A stretch of 64,000 bases of DNA from NCBI GenBank assembly GCA_027627225.1, contig JAPFQT010000389.1, forward strand, positions 1 to 64,000, read 5' to 3'. This stretch comes from Congeria kusceri. Taxonomy: Eukaryota; Mollusca; Bivalvia; Myida; Dreissenidae. This document shows, in pieces, positions 10,390 to 22,319 of the stretch; within the stretch, counting starts at the first letter, position 1; every line of letters starts with the position of its first letter. A program made the position numbers and the translations under genes. Below the pieces are notes generated by a model that did no database searches, was not told the DNA's origin, and saw only the letters and a list, made by a program, of their open reading frames with translations.

Positions 10390-10931
10390 ATGGATGAGAA
10401 AGCAGATTTTTGGTCATTTCTGAGCAAAAGAGTAGAAAATAAGTGCATTAAATGCATCAATTCAGATTGTTTGGTCTGGAATGGTTGTATTTCAAATAGT
10501 TCCTTACCCTATTATGGCCGAATGAGGGCTAAATTGCCTTCGGACATAAAATCAGAGACATACTTGGTTCACCGTGTAGCGTTAATGTGCTACATGAAGT
10601 CAGCATTGAACGCCAGGGACTCTGTGAGCCACTTATGCAACAATAGCTTGTGTGTTAAGCCTGAACATTTAAACATAGAGCCCCATTCCACCAACATGGA
10701 ACGGCGGACATGTTTACAGTTCGGACAGTGCAGCGGGCATGGAACTGAGCCAGCCTGCATATTTGGTAAAAACATGAATACAACAAGCTTTATCACTTCC
10801 TTTTATTCATAGAAATACACTTAAAATACATAAATGCATGTTTTTTTTCATTTTATATCTATTTCTATTGGGTATTTTTGCCTTTTTCAGGTAGAGGAAC
10901 GCCTGATGCTGACGCGAGGGCCACTTGTTAG
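10390..10931 (+). CDS. His-Me finger endonuclease, array copy 3
   Basis: Same sequence and structure as 2836-3377; proposed intron 10766-10890. Confidence 0.82.
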
Positions 10932-10988
10932 AGGTCTCTTATGCCAAAACAGGTAATAATAACAATTTATTATCAGGTACACAATCAA

Positions 10989-12239
10989 CTAAGCATATTT
11001 ATGATGCTTAAGGTGTGGAAGACTGTCATAATCAGGTTTGGGGTCACTCATGCCCTTGCCGTAGTGTAATTCCTCATGCAGTTTGTATCGATAATTCCGC
11101 GTCCTGGCACGTAAAGCTCGTGCTTTGTTGGTAGCGGATGTTTGCTTTCGGTTAAGGTCGTTGCGGTCCTCATATGCTATCTGCTTAATAATCTTTGACC
11201 CCTGGGTAAGGTTAGCATTTAGTTCAGTGGTTTTTGCAATTACAGAGTCAGCATAGCCATTGTTTAATTTGTGAACCTGCCCGTGAATTCGACCTACACA
11301 GTTGCGTGAGAAAGTGACAGTTTTAGGATTGACAGCTTGGTACGACCTGTTTACTGCTTCACTTTTTTGGGTTGTGGTTAAAAGTTTGGTAGCGTCAAGA
11401 GCAGCTGGACCTAAAACCATTTCAATGCATTTTTTAAGGACTTGTTGGTCACTGTCAACCATTTTAACCTTTACATTGTCTGGCATGAAATTCTTAGCTT
11501 GCCTATTTGTACCAGCACAGACATAACTGTACTTTGCACAATGAGTACCGCAGTAACCACTGAAGCATAGAACAATGGTTGCGATTACATCAACCATGAC
11601 CTTCTTTAGAACCTTGATGTCACCCTGGTGTTTAGTGTGGGCAGCTTTAAGCTCAGCCATACACCTAGCTTTGACCGAGAGAGCGAACCGACTCCTGATA
11701 TTAGACTTGGAATGACCCTTGAGCATGCCCTTTGAGAAAGGCGCTTTGTTGAGCTCGCGCTTCAGCGAGTTGCCTAGGTGCCTCAGATCCTTAAGATGAC
11801 CCACATTGTGACCGTGAGAGTTACGAACACCTTGGAATGCCCTACTGTCCCCATCACAAGTGAAATTTGCTATTTTGATGTCCTTAGAGATCTGGTCACC
11901 TAACAACCTATTCCATTTGCCTTCATCACCTATTGGTTCCCTCTCTGAAACATTTGCAGAACAATGCCCCATATGATTGGGGCACTGAACAGGTTTACCC
12001 TTATTCCTAAGCATTGATGCAGTCCTGCATAGTTTATTTGCTACTTGTACCCCTACAATTTGCTTGTTTCTGGTATTGTTTTCACACATAGTGCTTATGG
12101 CAATAGTTCCGGCTTGAAAGGGTGTCGCGTCAGAGTAAAAAATTGGATTGTTGTAGCAAGTGTCCCCTTCAACATTTACCTTAGAGGGATCTTTTTGACC
12201 AATTTTGGCATTTTCAAATCTGGTACATGCTTCTCTCAT
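10989..12239 (-). CDS. Mutator-like transposase C-terminal ORF, array copy 4
   Basis: Identical translation to 3435-4685. Confidence 0.68.
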   Translation of the reverse strand: MREACTRFENAKIGQKDPSKVNVEGDTCYNNPIFYSDATPFQAGTIAISTMCENNTRNKQIVGVQVANKLCRTASMLRNKGKPVQCPNHMGHCSANVSEREPIGDEGKWNRLLGDQISKDIKIANFTCDGDSRAFQGVRNSHGHNVGHLKDLRHLGNSLKRELNKAPFSKGMLKGHSKSNIRSRFALSVKARCMAELKAAHTKHQGDIKVLKKVMVDVIATIVLCFSGYCGTHCAKYSYVCAGTNRQAKNFMPDNVKVKMVDSDQQVLKKCIEMVLGPAALDATKLLTTTQKSEAVNRSYQAVNPKTVTFSRNCVGRIHGQVHKLNNGYADSVIAKTTELNANLTQGSKIIKQIAYEDRNDLNRKQTSATNKARALRARTRNYRYKLHEELHYGKGMSDPKPDYDSLPHLKHHKYA

Positions 12240-12930
12240 TTAGGGATTTAAGGGCAGTATTGACCTTATTTGCTTGTTTTTGCATAGCAAGTGGAGAGGG
12301 AGCAATGATATTGGTTGTGTTGAGAATTCTGCGGGAACCTGTGTTCCCAATAGAAGTACTTGCAACACCTATTTGGAAGCCTACATTGATCTGAGCTGCC
12401 TTTCTGCCCCTGGTACTTGATGGAACCTCATTGTAAAGCTTATAATGCTTGCCTACATATCTGCATCTTGTACATTTTAACCTTTCCTCCCAGCCTAAGC
12501 CCCACTTTATGGAAGCACTGTCGTCAATTACCAAGTCGCCCCTACATTTATCACTTCTTAACCTATGCTTTCTATTTTCAGAGGACATCATAGACTGGAG
12601 TAGGGCGGGGACATAGACCTTGTTCGTAAGTAAGTCGGGATGGACTTTTGATGGAGCAGGAACCCGTAACAGGTCTACATAGCGAATCTTGTTCGCTCTC
12701 GGACGCATGGGCTTAGCTGGGGTTTGAGAGCCGTCTACATCCCGAAAAGTAAGAACCTTGTCATTGTAAGCTACCCGTGCTTCAAAGGATGACCTTTCTA
12801 ACCTTACATAGGTTGTGTTGGAATTTGACCTTCTTTCATAATTATGTTTTTTCCCCTTCACCGGACTAGTCCCACCTCGTTTAAAACCAACATTGAGCAA
12901 CTTGTTCTTTTGCTTGGTTGTGAACCCCAT
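12214..12930 (-). CDS. Mutator-like transposase N-terminal ORF, array copy 4
   Basis: Identical translation to 4660-5376. The G variant is at 13303. Confidence 0.68.
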   Translation of the reverse strand: MGFTTKQKNKLLNVGFKRGGTSPVKGKKHNYERRSNSNTTYVRLERSSFEARVAYNDKVLTFRDVDGSQTPAKPMRPRANKIRYVDLLRVPAPSKVHPDLLTNKVYVPALLQSMMSSENRKHRLRSDKCRGDLVIDDSASIKWGLGWEERLKCTRCRYVGKHYKLYNEVPSSTRGRKAAQINVGFQIGVASTSIGNTGSRRILNTTNIIAPSPLAMQKQANKVNTALKSLNERSMYQI

Positions 12931-14166
12931 TTTGACCAGATTGCCACCTTAAAAAAAGTCAAAGTACTTATTTTGTGCCCAAAATATGCAATTTTGTATT
13001 CCCTTAAACCTCTAAATGTGAGCAGGCAATGCAAATTGACCACCTGCTGCAGTTTAAAGGCACCCATGACATTATATACTAGAATATATAATTGGTGGCC
13101 TGTAATTAAAGAGGCTGCGACAAACAAGGTGCTTTAAAGATTTTACACTTTATTGGTTTGAAACAAGCAATTACTGGAAGCTGATTGATTTCTACACTTC
13201 AAAGTATCTTTGATCTCCCATTTTGACTAATTTGTTAATTGTCTTGGATGAAATTGGAATTTTTTTTCTATTAAATTTACATTTTTGGGGTGATTTTTAA
13301 AAGAAAATACACAAAAAATACATTATCAAAATGGCTTAGAGTAAAAATATCTAACAAAGTCATTCTCTCCTCACCCCACATAAGCCCCCCATACACGTTT
13401 GTTTGGTTTGTTTGGGTATTTTGTCACAAATATTGCAAATATCAGCTTTAATTGTTAGAGGGACATTTAAGCTTCAAGACGCTTGAAATCACCGGCTTCC
13501 GACCAAAATCACCTGTGTTTGAAAATATGAAATAAAATGGCCAAATGGACAGATATACAAGCCAAACTTAATATATTGGTGCAATATGCATGGGAAGATA
13601 ATTATATGCAAGAAAAACTAATTTTAATGAGAACAAATTTCTCTTATAGGTTACAGTATACTAAATATTTCTGGTGTGCAATGCTATACTCTCTAAATAA
13701 ATCAACACCATTTATTTGAAGACACAATTTTCTGTATAGTCACTTGCCATGACTTTATTTTTGAATATTTCTTTGTACGTGTGGTAGGAAAAACATTGTT
13801 GTGTACTAAAAATTCACTGTTTCGCTTGAAGGTTGGAGACTACATGACGAGACTTTGACAGTTGGCAGTATACCTTCAACTGGAGAGTAGCCGGTAAAAA
13901 GATGGCCGTAAAACAGTGAACTTTGATTCGCGTTGAGTTCTTTCTTACATATCACATGACCTATCTTTTTTATTGTCTAACTCAATTCGGCTCAGAATGC
14001 TCTTTAAGAAAAGGTATGGTTATGAGGGTCTCTACGCGCAAAATGTTGAGTTTATTTTTTGTTGAATTTATTGCTTTTACATTGAATTTGTTAAGGAAAT
14101 CTTTTAGTATATTGTGACCTAAACTGACTTTGGGTTAAAATAAAATATCGTCTGCAAGTGCAAAAT

Positions 14167-14708
14167 ATGGATGAGAAAGCAGATTTTTGGTCATTTCTGA
14201 GCAAAAGAGTAGAAAATAAGTGCATTAAATGCATCAATTCAGATTGTTTGGTCTGGAATGGTTGTATTTCAAATAGTTCCTTACCCTATTATGGCCGAAT
14301 GAGGGCTAAATTGCCTTCGGACATAAAATCAGAGACATACTTGGTTCACCGTGTAGCGTTAATGTGCTACATGAAGTCAGCATTGAACGCCAGGGACTCT
14401 GTGAGCCACTTATGCAACAATAGCTTGTGTGTTAAGCCTGAACATTTAAACATAGAGCCCCATTCCACCAACATGGAACGGCGGACATGTTTACAGTTCG
14501 GACAGTGCAGCGGGCATGGAACTGAGCCAGCCTGCATATTTGGTAAAAACATGAATACAACAAGCTTTATCACTTCCTTTTATTCATAGAAATACACTTA
14601 AAATACATAAATGCATGTTTTTTTTCATTTTATATCTATTTCTATTGGGTATTTTTGCCTTTTTCAGGTAGAGGAACGCCTGATGCTGACGCGAGGGCCA
14701 CTTGTTAG
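14167..14708 (+). CDS. His-Me finger endonuclease, array copy 4
   Basis: Same sequence and structure as 2836-3377; proposed intron 14543-14667. Confidence 0.82.
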
Positions 14709-14765
14709 AGGTCTCTTATGCCAAAACAGGTAATAATAACAATTTATTATCAGGTACACAATCAA

Positions 14766-16016
14766 CTAAGCATATTTATGATGCTTAAGGTGTGGAAGAC
14801 TGTCATAATCAGGTTTGGGGTCACTCATGCCCTTGCCGTAGTGTAATTCCTCATGCAGTTTGTATCGATAATTCCGCGTCCTGGCACGTAAAGCTCGTGC
14901 TTTGTTGGTAGCGGATGTTTGCTTTCGGTTAAGGTCGTTGCGGTCCTCATATGCTATCTGCTTAATAATCTTTGACCCCTGGGTAAGGTTAGCATTTAGT
15001 TCAGTGGTTTTTGCAATTACAGAGTCAGCATAGCCATTGTTTAATTTGTGAACCTGCCCGTGAATTCGACCTACACAGTTGCGTGAGAAAGTGACAGTTT
15101 TAGGATTGACAGCTTGGTACGACCTGTTTACTGCTTCACTTTTTTGGGTTGTGGTTAAAAGTTTGGTAGCGTCAAGAGCAGCTGGACCTAAAACCATTTC
15201 AATGCATTTTTTAAGGACTTGTTGGTCACTGTCAACCATTTTAACCTTTACATTGTCTGGCATGAAATTCTTAGCTTGCCTATTTGTACCAGCACAGACA
15301 TAACTGTACTTTGCACAATGAGTACCGCAGTAACCACTGAAGCATAGAACAATGGTTGCGATTACATCAACCATGACCTTCTTTAGAACCTTGATGTCAC
15401 CCTGGTGTTTAGTGTGGGCAGCTTTAAGCTCAGCCATACACCTAGCTTTGACCGAGAGAGCGAACCGACTCCTGATATTAGACTTGGAATGACCCTTGAG
15501 CATGCCCTTTGAGAAAGGCGCTTTGTTGAGCTCGCGCTTCAGCGAGTTGCCTAGGTGCCTCAGATCCTTAAGATGACCCACATTGTGACCGTGAGAGTTA
15601 CGAACACCTTGGAATGCCCTACTGTCCCCATCACAAGTGAAATTTGCTATTTTGATGTCCTTAGAGATCTGGTCACCTAACAACCTATTCCATTTGCCTT
15701 CATCACCTATTGGTTCCCTCTCTGAAACATTTGCAGAACAATGCCCCATATGATTGGGGCACTGAACAGGTTTACCCTTATTCCTAAGCATTGATGCAGT
15801 CCTGCATAGTTTATTTGCTACTTGTACCCCTACAATTTGCTTGTTTCTGGTATTGTTTTCACACATAGTGCTTATGGCAATAGTTCCGGCTTGAAAGGGT
15901 GTCGCGTCAGAGTAAAAAATTGGATTGTTGTAGCAAGTGTCCCCTTCAACATTTACCTTAGAGGGATCTTTTTGACCAATTTTGGCATTTTCAAATCTGG
16001 TACATGCTTCTCTCAT
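14766..16016 (-). CDS. Mutator-like transposase C-terminal ORF, array copy 5
   Basis: Identical translation to 3435-4685. Confidence 0.68.
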   Translation of the reverse strand: MREACTRFENAKIGQKDPSKVNVEGDTCYNNPIFYSDATPFQAGTIAISTMCENNTRNKQIVGVQVANKLCRTASMLRNKGKPVQCPNHMGHCSANVSEREPIGDEGKWNRLLGDQISKDIKIANFTCDGDSRAFQGVRNSHGHNVGHLKDLRHLGNSLKRELNKAPFSKGMLKGHSKSNIRSRFALSVKARCMAELKAAHTKHQGDIKVLKKVMVDVIATIVLCFSGYCGTHCAKYSYVCAGTNRQAKNFMPDNVKVKMVDSDQQVLKKCIEMVLGPAALDATKLLTTTQKSEAVNRSYQAVNPKTVTFSRNCVGRIHGQVHKLNNGYADSVIAKTTELNANLTQGSKIIKQIAYEDRNDLNRKQTSATNKARALRARTRNYRYKLHEELHYGKGMSDPKPDYDSLPHLKHHKYA

Positions 16017-16707
16017 TTAGGGATTTAAGGGCAGTATTGACCTTATTTGCTTGTTTTTGCATAGCAAGTGGAGAGGGAGCAATGATATTGGTTGTGTTGA
16101 GAATTCTGCGGGAACCTGTGTTCCCAATAGAAGTACTTGCAACACCTATTTGGAAGCCTACATTGATCTGAGCTGCCTTTCTGCCCCTGGTACTTGATGG
16201 AACCTCATTGTAAAGCTTATAATGCTTGCCTACATATCTGCATCTTGTACATTTTAACCTTTCCTCCCAGCCTAAGCCCCACTTTATGGAAGCACTGTCG
16301 TCAATTACCAAGTCGCCCCTACATTTATCACTTCTTAACCTATGCTTTCTATTTTCAGAGGACATCATAGACTGGAGTAGGGCGGGGACATAGACCTTGT
16401 TCGTAAGTAAGTCGGGATGGACTTTTGATGGAGCAGGAACCCGTAACAGGTCTACATAGCGAATCTTGTTCGCTCTCGGACGCATGGGCTTAGCTGGGGT
16501 TTGAGAGCCGTCTACATCCCGAAAAGTAAGAACCTTGTCATTGTAAGCTACCCGTGCTTCAAAGGATGACCTTTCTAACCTTACATAGGTTGTGTTGGAA
16601 TTTGACCTTCTTTCATAATTATGTTTTTTCCCCTTCACCGGACTAGTCCCACCTCGTTTAAAACCAACATTGAGCAACTTGTTCTTTTGCTTGGTTGTGA
16701 ACCCCAT
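15991..16707 (-). CDS. Mutator-like transposase N-terminal ORF, array copy 5
   Basis: Identical translation to 4660-5376. The G variant is at 17080. Confidence 0.68.
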   Translation of the reverse strand: MGFTTKQKNKLLNVGFKRGGTSPVKGKKHNYERRSNSNTTYVRLERSSFEARVAYNDKVLTFRDVDGSQTPAKPMRPRANKIRYVDLLRVPAPSKVHPDLLTNKVYVPALLQSMMSSENRKHRLRSDKCRGDLVIDDSASIKWGLGWEERLKCTRCRYVGKHYKLYNEVPSSTRGRKAAQINVGFQIGVASTSIGNTGSRRILNTTNIIAPSPLAMQKQANKVNTALKSLNERSMYQI

Positions 16708-17943
16708 TTTGACCAGATTGCCACCTTAAAAAAAGTCAAAGTACTTATTTTGTGCCCAAAATATGCAATTTTGTATTCCCTTAAACCTCTAAATGTGAGC
16801 AGGCAATGCAAATTGACCACCTGCTGCAGTTTAAAGGCACCCATGACATTATATACTAGAATATATAATTGGTGGCCTGTAATTAAAGAGGCTGCGACAA
16901 ACAAGGTGCTTTAAAGATTTTACACTTTATTGGTTTGAAACAAGCAATTACTGGAAGCTGATTGATTTCTACACTTCAAAGTATCTTTGATCTCCCATTT
17001 TGACTAATTTGTTAATTGTCTTGGATGAAATTGGAATTTTTTTTCTATTAAATTTACATTTTTGGGGTGATTTTTAAAAGAAAATACACAAAAAATACAT
17101 TATCAAAATGGCTTAGAGTAAAAATATCTAACAAAGTCATTCTCTCCTCACCCCACATAAGCCCCCCATACACGTTTGTTTGGTTTGTTTGGGTATTTTG
17201 TCACAAATATTGCAAATATCAGCTTTAATTGTTAGAGGGACATTTAAGCTTCAAGACGCTTGAAATCACCGGCTTCCGACCAAAATCACCTGTGTTTGAA
17301 AATATGAAATAAAATGGCCAAATGGACAGATATACAAGCCAAACTTAATATATTGGTGCAATATGCATGGGAAGATAATTATATGCAAGAAAAACTAATT
17401 TTAATGAGAACAAATTTCTCTTATAGGTTACAGTATACTAAATATTTCTGGTGTGCAATGCTATACTCTCTAAATAAATCAACACCATTTATTTGAAGAC
17501 ACAATTTTCTGTATAGTCACTTGCCATGACTTTATTTTTGAATATTTCTTTGTACGTGTGGTAGGAAAAACATTGTTGTGTACTAAAAATTCACTGTTTC
17601 GCTTGAAGGTTGGAGACTACATGACGAGACTTTGACAGTTGGCAGTATACCTTCAACTGGAGAGTAGCCGGTAAAAAGATGGCCGTAAAACAGTGAACTT
17701 TGATTCGCGTTGAGTTCTTTCTTACATATCACATGACCTATCTTTTTTATTGTCTAACTCAATTCGGCTCAGAATGCTCTTTAAGAAAAGGTATGGTTAT
17801 GAGGGTCTCTACGCGCAAAATGTTGAGTTTATTTTTTGTTGAATTTATTGCTTTTACATTGAATTTGTTAAGGAAATCTTTTAGTATATTGTGACCTAAA
17901 CTGACTTTGGGTTAAAATAAAATATCGTCTGCAAGTGCAAAAT

Positions 17944-18485
17944 ATGGATGAGAAAGCAGATTTTTGGTCATTTCTGAGCAAAAGAGTAGAAAATAAGTGC
18001 ATTAAATGCATCAATTCAGATTGTTTGGTCTGGAATGGTTGTATTTCAAATAGTTCCTTACCCTATTATGGCCGAATGAGGGCTAAATTGCCTTCGGACA
18101 TAAAATCAGAGACATACTTGGTTCACCGTGTAGCGTTAATGTGCTACATGAAGTCAGCATTGAACGCCAGGGACTCTGTGAGCCACTTATGCAACAATAG
18201 CTTGTGTGTTAAGCCTGAACATTTAAACATAGAGCCCCATTCCACCAACATGGAACGGCGGACATGTTTACAGTTCGGACAGTGCAGCGGGCATGGAACT
18301 GAGCCAGCCTGCATATTTGGTAAAAACATGAATACAACAAGCTTTATCACTTCCTTTTATTCATAGAAATACACTTAAAATACATAAATGCATGTTTTTT
18401 TTCATTTTATATCTATTTCTATTGGGTATTTTTGCCTTTTTCAGGTAGAGGAACGCCTGATGCTGACGCGAGGGCCACTTGTTAG
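17944..18485 (+). CDS. His-Me finger endonuclease, array copy 5
   Basis: Same sequence and structure as 2836-3377; proposed intron 18320-18444. Confidence 0.82.
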
Positions 18486-18542
18486 AGGTCTCTTATGCCA
18501 AAACAGGTAATAATAACAATTTATTATCAGGTACACAATCAA

Positions 18543-19793
18543 CTAAGCATATTTATGATGCTTAAGGTGTGGAAGACTGTCATAATCAGGTTTGGGGTCA
18601 CTCATGCCCTTGCCGTAGTGTAATTCCTCATGCAGTTTGTATCGATAATTCCGCGTCCTGGCACGTAAAGCTCGTGCTTTGTTGGTAGCGGATGTTTGCT
18701 TTCGGTTAAGGTCGTTGCGGTCCTCATATGCTATCTGCTTAATAATCTTTGACCCCTGGGTAAGGTTAGCATTTAGTTCAGTGGTTTTTGCAATTACAGA
18801 GTCAGCATAGCCATTGTTTAATTTGTGAACCTGCCCGTGAATTCGACCTACACAGTTGCGTGAGAAAGTGACAGTTTTAGGATTGACAGCTTGGTACGAC
18901 CTGTTTACTGCTTCACTTTTTTGGGTTGTGGTTAAAAGTTTGGTAGCGTCAAGAGCAGCTGGACCTAAAACCATTTCAATGCATTTTTTAAGGACTTGTT
19001 GGTCACTGTCAACCATTTTAACCTTTACATTGTCTGGCATGAAATTCTTAGCTTGCCTATTTGTACCAGCACAGACATAACTGTACTTTGCACAATGAGT
19101 ACCGCAGTAACCACTGAAGCATAGAACAATGGTTGCGATTACATCAACCATGACCTTCTTTAGAACCTTGATGTCACCCTGGTGTTTAGTGTGGGCAGCT
19201 TTAAGCTCAGCCATACACCTAGCTTTGACCGAGAGAGCGAACCGACTCCTGATATTAGACTTGGAATGACCCTTGAGCATGCCCTTTGAGAAAGGCGCTT
19301 TGTTGAGCTCGCGCTTCAGCGAGTTGCCTAGGTGCCTCAGATCCTTAAGATGACCCACATTGTGACCGTGAGAGTTACGAACACCTTGGAATGCCCTACT
19401 GTCCCCATCACAAGTGAAATTTGCTATTTTGATGTCCTTAGAGATCTGGTCACCTAACAACCTATTCCATTTGCCTTCATCACCTATTGGTTCCCTCTCT
19501 GAAACATTTGCAGAACAATGCCCCATATGATTGGGGCACTGAACAGGTTTACCCTTATTCCTAAGCATTGATGCAGTCCTGCATAGTTTATTTGCTACTT
19601 GTACCCCTACAATTTGCTTGTTTCTGGTATTGTTTTCACACATAGTGCTTATGGCAATAGTTCCGGCTTGAAAGGGTGTCGCGTCAGAGTAAAAAATTGG
19701 ATTGTTGTAGCAAGTGTCCCCTTCAACATTTACCTTAGAGGGATCTTTTTGACCAATTTTGGCATTTTCAAATCTGGTACATGCTTCTCTCAT
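18543..19793 (-). CDS. Mutator-like transposase C-terminal ORF, array copy 6
   Basis: Identical translation to 3435-4685. Confidence 0.68.
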   Translation of the reverse strand: MREACTRFENAKIGQKDPSKVNVEGDTCYNNPIFYSDATPFQAGTIAISTMCENNTRNKQIVGVQVANKLCRTASMLRNKGKPVQCPNHMGHCSANVSEREPIGDEGKWNRLLGDQISKDIKIANFTCDGDSRAFQGVRNSHGHNVGHLKDLRHLGNSLKRELNKAPFSKGMLKGHSKSNIRSRFALSVKARCMAELKAAHTKHQGDIKVLKKVMVDVIATIVLCFSGYCGTHCAKYSYVCAGTNRQAKNFMPDNVKVKMVDSDQQVLKKCIEMVLGPAALDATKLLTTTQKSEAVNRSYQAVNPKTVTFSRNCVGRIHGQVHKLNNGYADSVIAKTTELNANLTQGSKIIKQIAYEDRNDLNRKQTSATNKARALRARTRNYRYKLHEELHYGKGMSDPKPDYDSLPHLKHHKYA

Positions 19794-20484
19794 TTAGGGA
19801 TTTAAGGGCAGTATTGACCTTATTTGCTTGTTTTTGCATAGCAAGTGGAGAGGGAGCAATGATATTGGTTGTGTTGAGAATTCTGCGGGAACCTGTGTTC
19901 CCAATAGAAGTACTTGCAACACCTATTTGGAAGCCTACATTGATCTGAGCTGCCTTTCTGCCCCTGGTACTTGATGGAACCTCATTGTAAAGCTTATAAT
20001 GCTTGCCTACATATCTGCATCTTGTACATTTTAACCTTTCCTCCCAGCCTAAGCCCCACTTTATGGAAGCACTGTCGTCAATTACCAAGTCGCCCCTACA
20101 TTTATCACTTCTTAACCTATGCTTTCTATTTTCAGAGGACATCATAGACTGGAGTAGGGCGGGGACATAGACCTTGTTCGTAAGTAAGTCGGGATGGACT
20201 TTTGATGGAGCAGGAACCCGTAACAGGTCTACATAGCGAATCTTGTTCGCTCTCGGACGCATGGGCTTAGCTGGGGTTTGAGAGCCGTCTACATCCCGAA
20301 AAGTAAGAACCTTGTCATTGTAAGCTACCCGTGCTTCAAAGGATGACCTTTCTAACCTTACATAGGTTGTGTTGGAATTTGACCTTCTTTCATAATTATG
20401 TTTTTTCCCCTTCACCGGACTAGTCCCACCTCGTTTAAAACCAACATTGAGCAACTTGTTCTTTTGCTTGGTTGTGAACCCCAT
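19768..20484 (-). CDS. Mutator-like transposase N-terminal ORF, array copy 6
   Basis: Identical translation to 4660-5376. The variant base is back to A in the adjacent non-coding part. Confidence 0.68.
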   Translation of the reverse strand: MGFTTKQKNKLLNVGFKRGGTSPVKGKKHNYERRSNSNTTYVRLERSSFEARVAYNDKVLTFRDVDGSQTPAKPMRPRANKIRYVDLLRVPAPSKVHPDLLTNKVYVPALLQSMMSSENRKHRLRSDKCRGDLVIDDSASIKWGLGWEERLKCTRCRYVGKHYKLYNEVPSSTRGRKAAQINVGFQIGVASTSIGNTGSRRILNTTNIIAPSPLAMQKQANKVNTALKSLNERSMYQI

Positions 20485-21720
20485 TTTGACCAGATTGCCA
20501 CCTTAAAAAAAGTCAAAGTACTTATTTTGTGCCCAAAATATGCAATTTTGTATTCCCTTAAACCTCTAAATGTGAGCAGGCAATGCAAATTGACCACCTG
20601 CTGCAGTTTAAAGGCACCCATGACATTATATACTAGAATATATAATTGGTGGCCTGTAATTAAAGAGGCTGCGACAAACAAGGTGCTTTAAAGATTTTAC
20701 ACTTTATTGGTTTGAAACAAGCAATTACTGGAAGCTGATTGATTTCTACACTTCAAAGTATCTTTGATCTCCCATTTTGACTAATTTGTTAATTGTCTTG
20801 GATGAAATTGGAATTTTTTTTCTATTAAATTTACATTTTTGGGGTGATTTTTAAAAAAAAATACACAAAAAATACATTATCAAAATGGCTTAGAGTAAAA
20901 ATATCTAACAAAGTCATTCTCTCCTCACCCCACATAAGCCCCCCATACACGTTTGTTTGGTTTGTTTGGGTATTTTGTCACAAATATTGCAAATATCAGC
21001 TTTAATTGTTAGAGGGACATTTAAGCTTCAAGACGCTTGAAATCACCGGCTTCCGACCAAAATCACCTGTGTTTGAAAATATGAAATAAAATGGCCAAAT
21101 GGACAGATATACAAGCCAAACTTAATATATTGGTGCAATATGCATGGGAAGATAATTATATGCAAGAAAAACTAATTTTAATGAGAACAAATTTCTCTTA
21201 TAGGTTACAGTATACTAAATATTTCTGGTGTGCAATGCTATACTCTCTAAATAAATCAACACCATTTATTTGAAGACACAATTTTCTGTATAGTCACTTG
21301 CCATGACTTTATTTTTGAATATTTCTTTGTACGTGTGGTAGGAAAAACATTGTTGTGTACTAAAAATTCACTGTTTCGCTTGAAGGTTGGAGACTACATG
21401 ACGAGACTTTGACAGTTGGCAGTATACCTTCAACTGGAGAGTAGCCGGTAAAAAGATGGCCGTAAAACAGTGAACTTTGATTCGCGTTGAGTTCTTTCTT
21501 ACATATCACATGACCTATCTTTTTTATTGTCTAACTCAATTCGGCTCAGAATGCTCTTTAAGAAAAGGTATGGTTATGAGGGTCTCTACGCGCAAAATGT
21601 TGAGTTTATTTTTTGTTGAATTTATTGCTTTTACATTGAATTTGTTAAGGAAATCTTTTAGTATATTGTGACCTAAACTGACTTTGGGTTAAAATAAAAT
21701 ATCGTCTGCAAGTGCAAAAT

Positions 21721-22262
21721 ATGGATGAGAAAGCAGATTTTTGGTCATTTCTGAGCAAAAGAGTAGAAAATAAGTGCATTAAATGCATCAATTCAGATTG
21801 TTTGGTCTGGAATGGTTGTATTTCAAATAGTTCCTTACCCTATTATGGCCGAATGAGGGCTAAATTGCCTTCGGACATAAAATCAGAGACATACTTGGTT
21901 CACCGTGTAGCGTTAATGTGCTACATGAAGTCAGCATTGAACGCCAGGGACTCTGTGAGCCACTTATGCAACAATAGCTTGTGTGTTAAGCCTGAACATT
22001 TAAACATAGAGCCCCATTCCACCAACATGGAACGGCGGACATGTTTACAGTTCGGACAGTGCAGCGGGCATGGAACTGAGCCAGCCTGCATATTTGGTAA
22101 AAACATGAATACAACAAGCTTTATCACTTCCTTTTATTCATAGAAATACACTTAAAATACATAAATGCATGTTTTTTTTCATTTTATATCTATTTCTATT
22201 GGGTATTTTTGCCTTTTTCAGGTAGAGGAACGCCTGATGCTGACGCGAGGGCCACTTGTTAG
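21721..22262 (+). CDS. His-Me finger endonuclease, array copy 6 (last)
   Basis: Same sequence and structure as 2836-3377; proposed intron 22097-22221. No seventh nuclease follows, because the array ends 44 bp before where its ATG would be. Confidence 0.82.
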
Positions 22263-22319
22263 AGGTCTCTTATGCCAAAACAGGTAATAATAACAATTTA
22301 TTATCAGGTACACAATCAA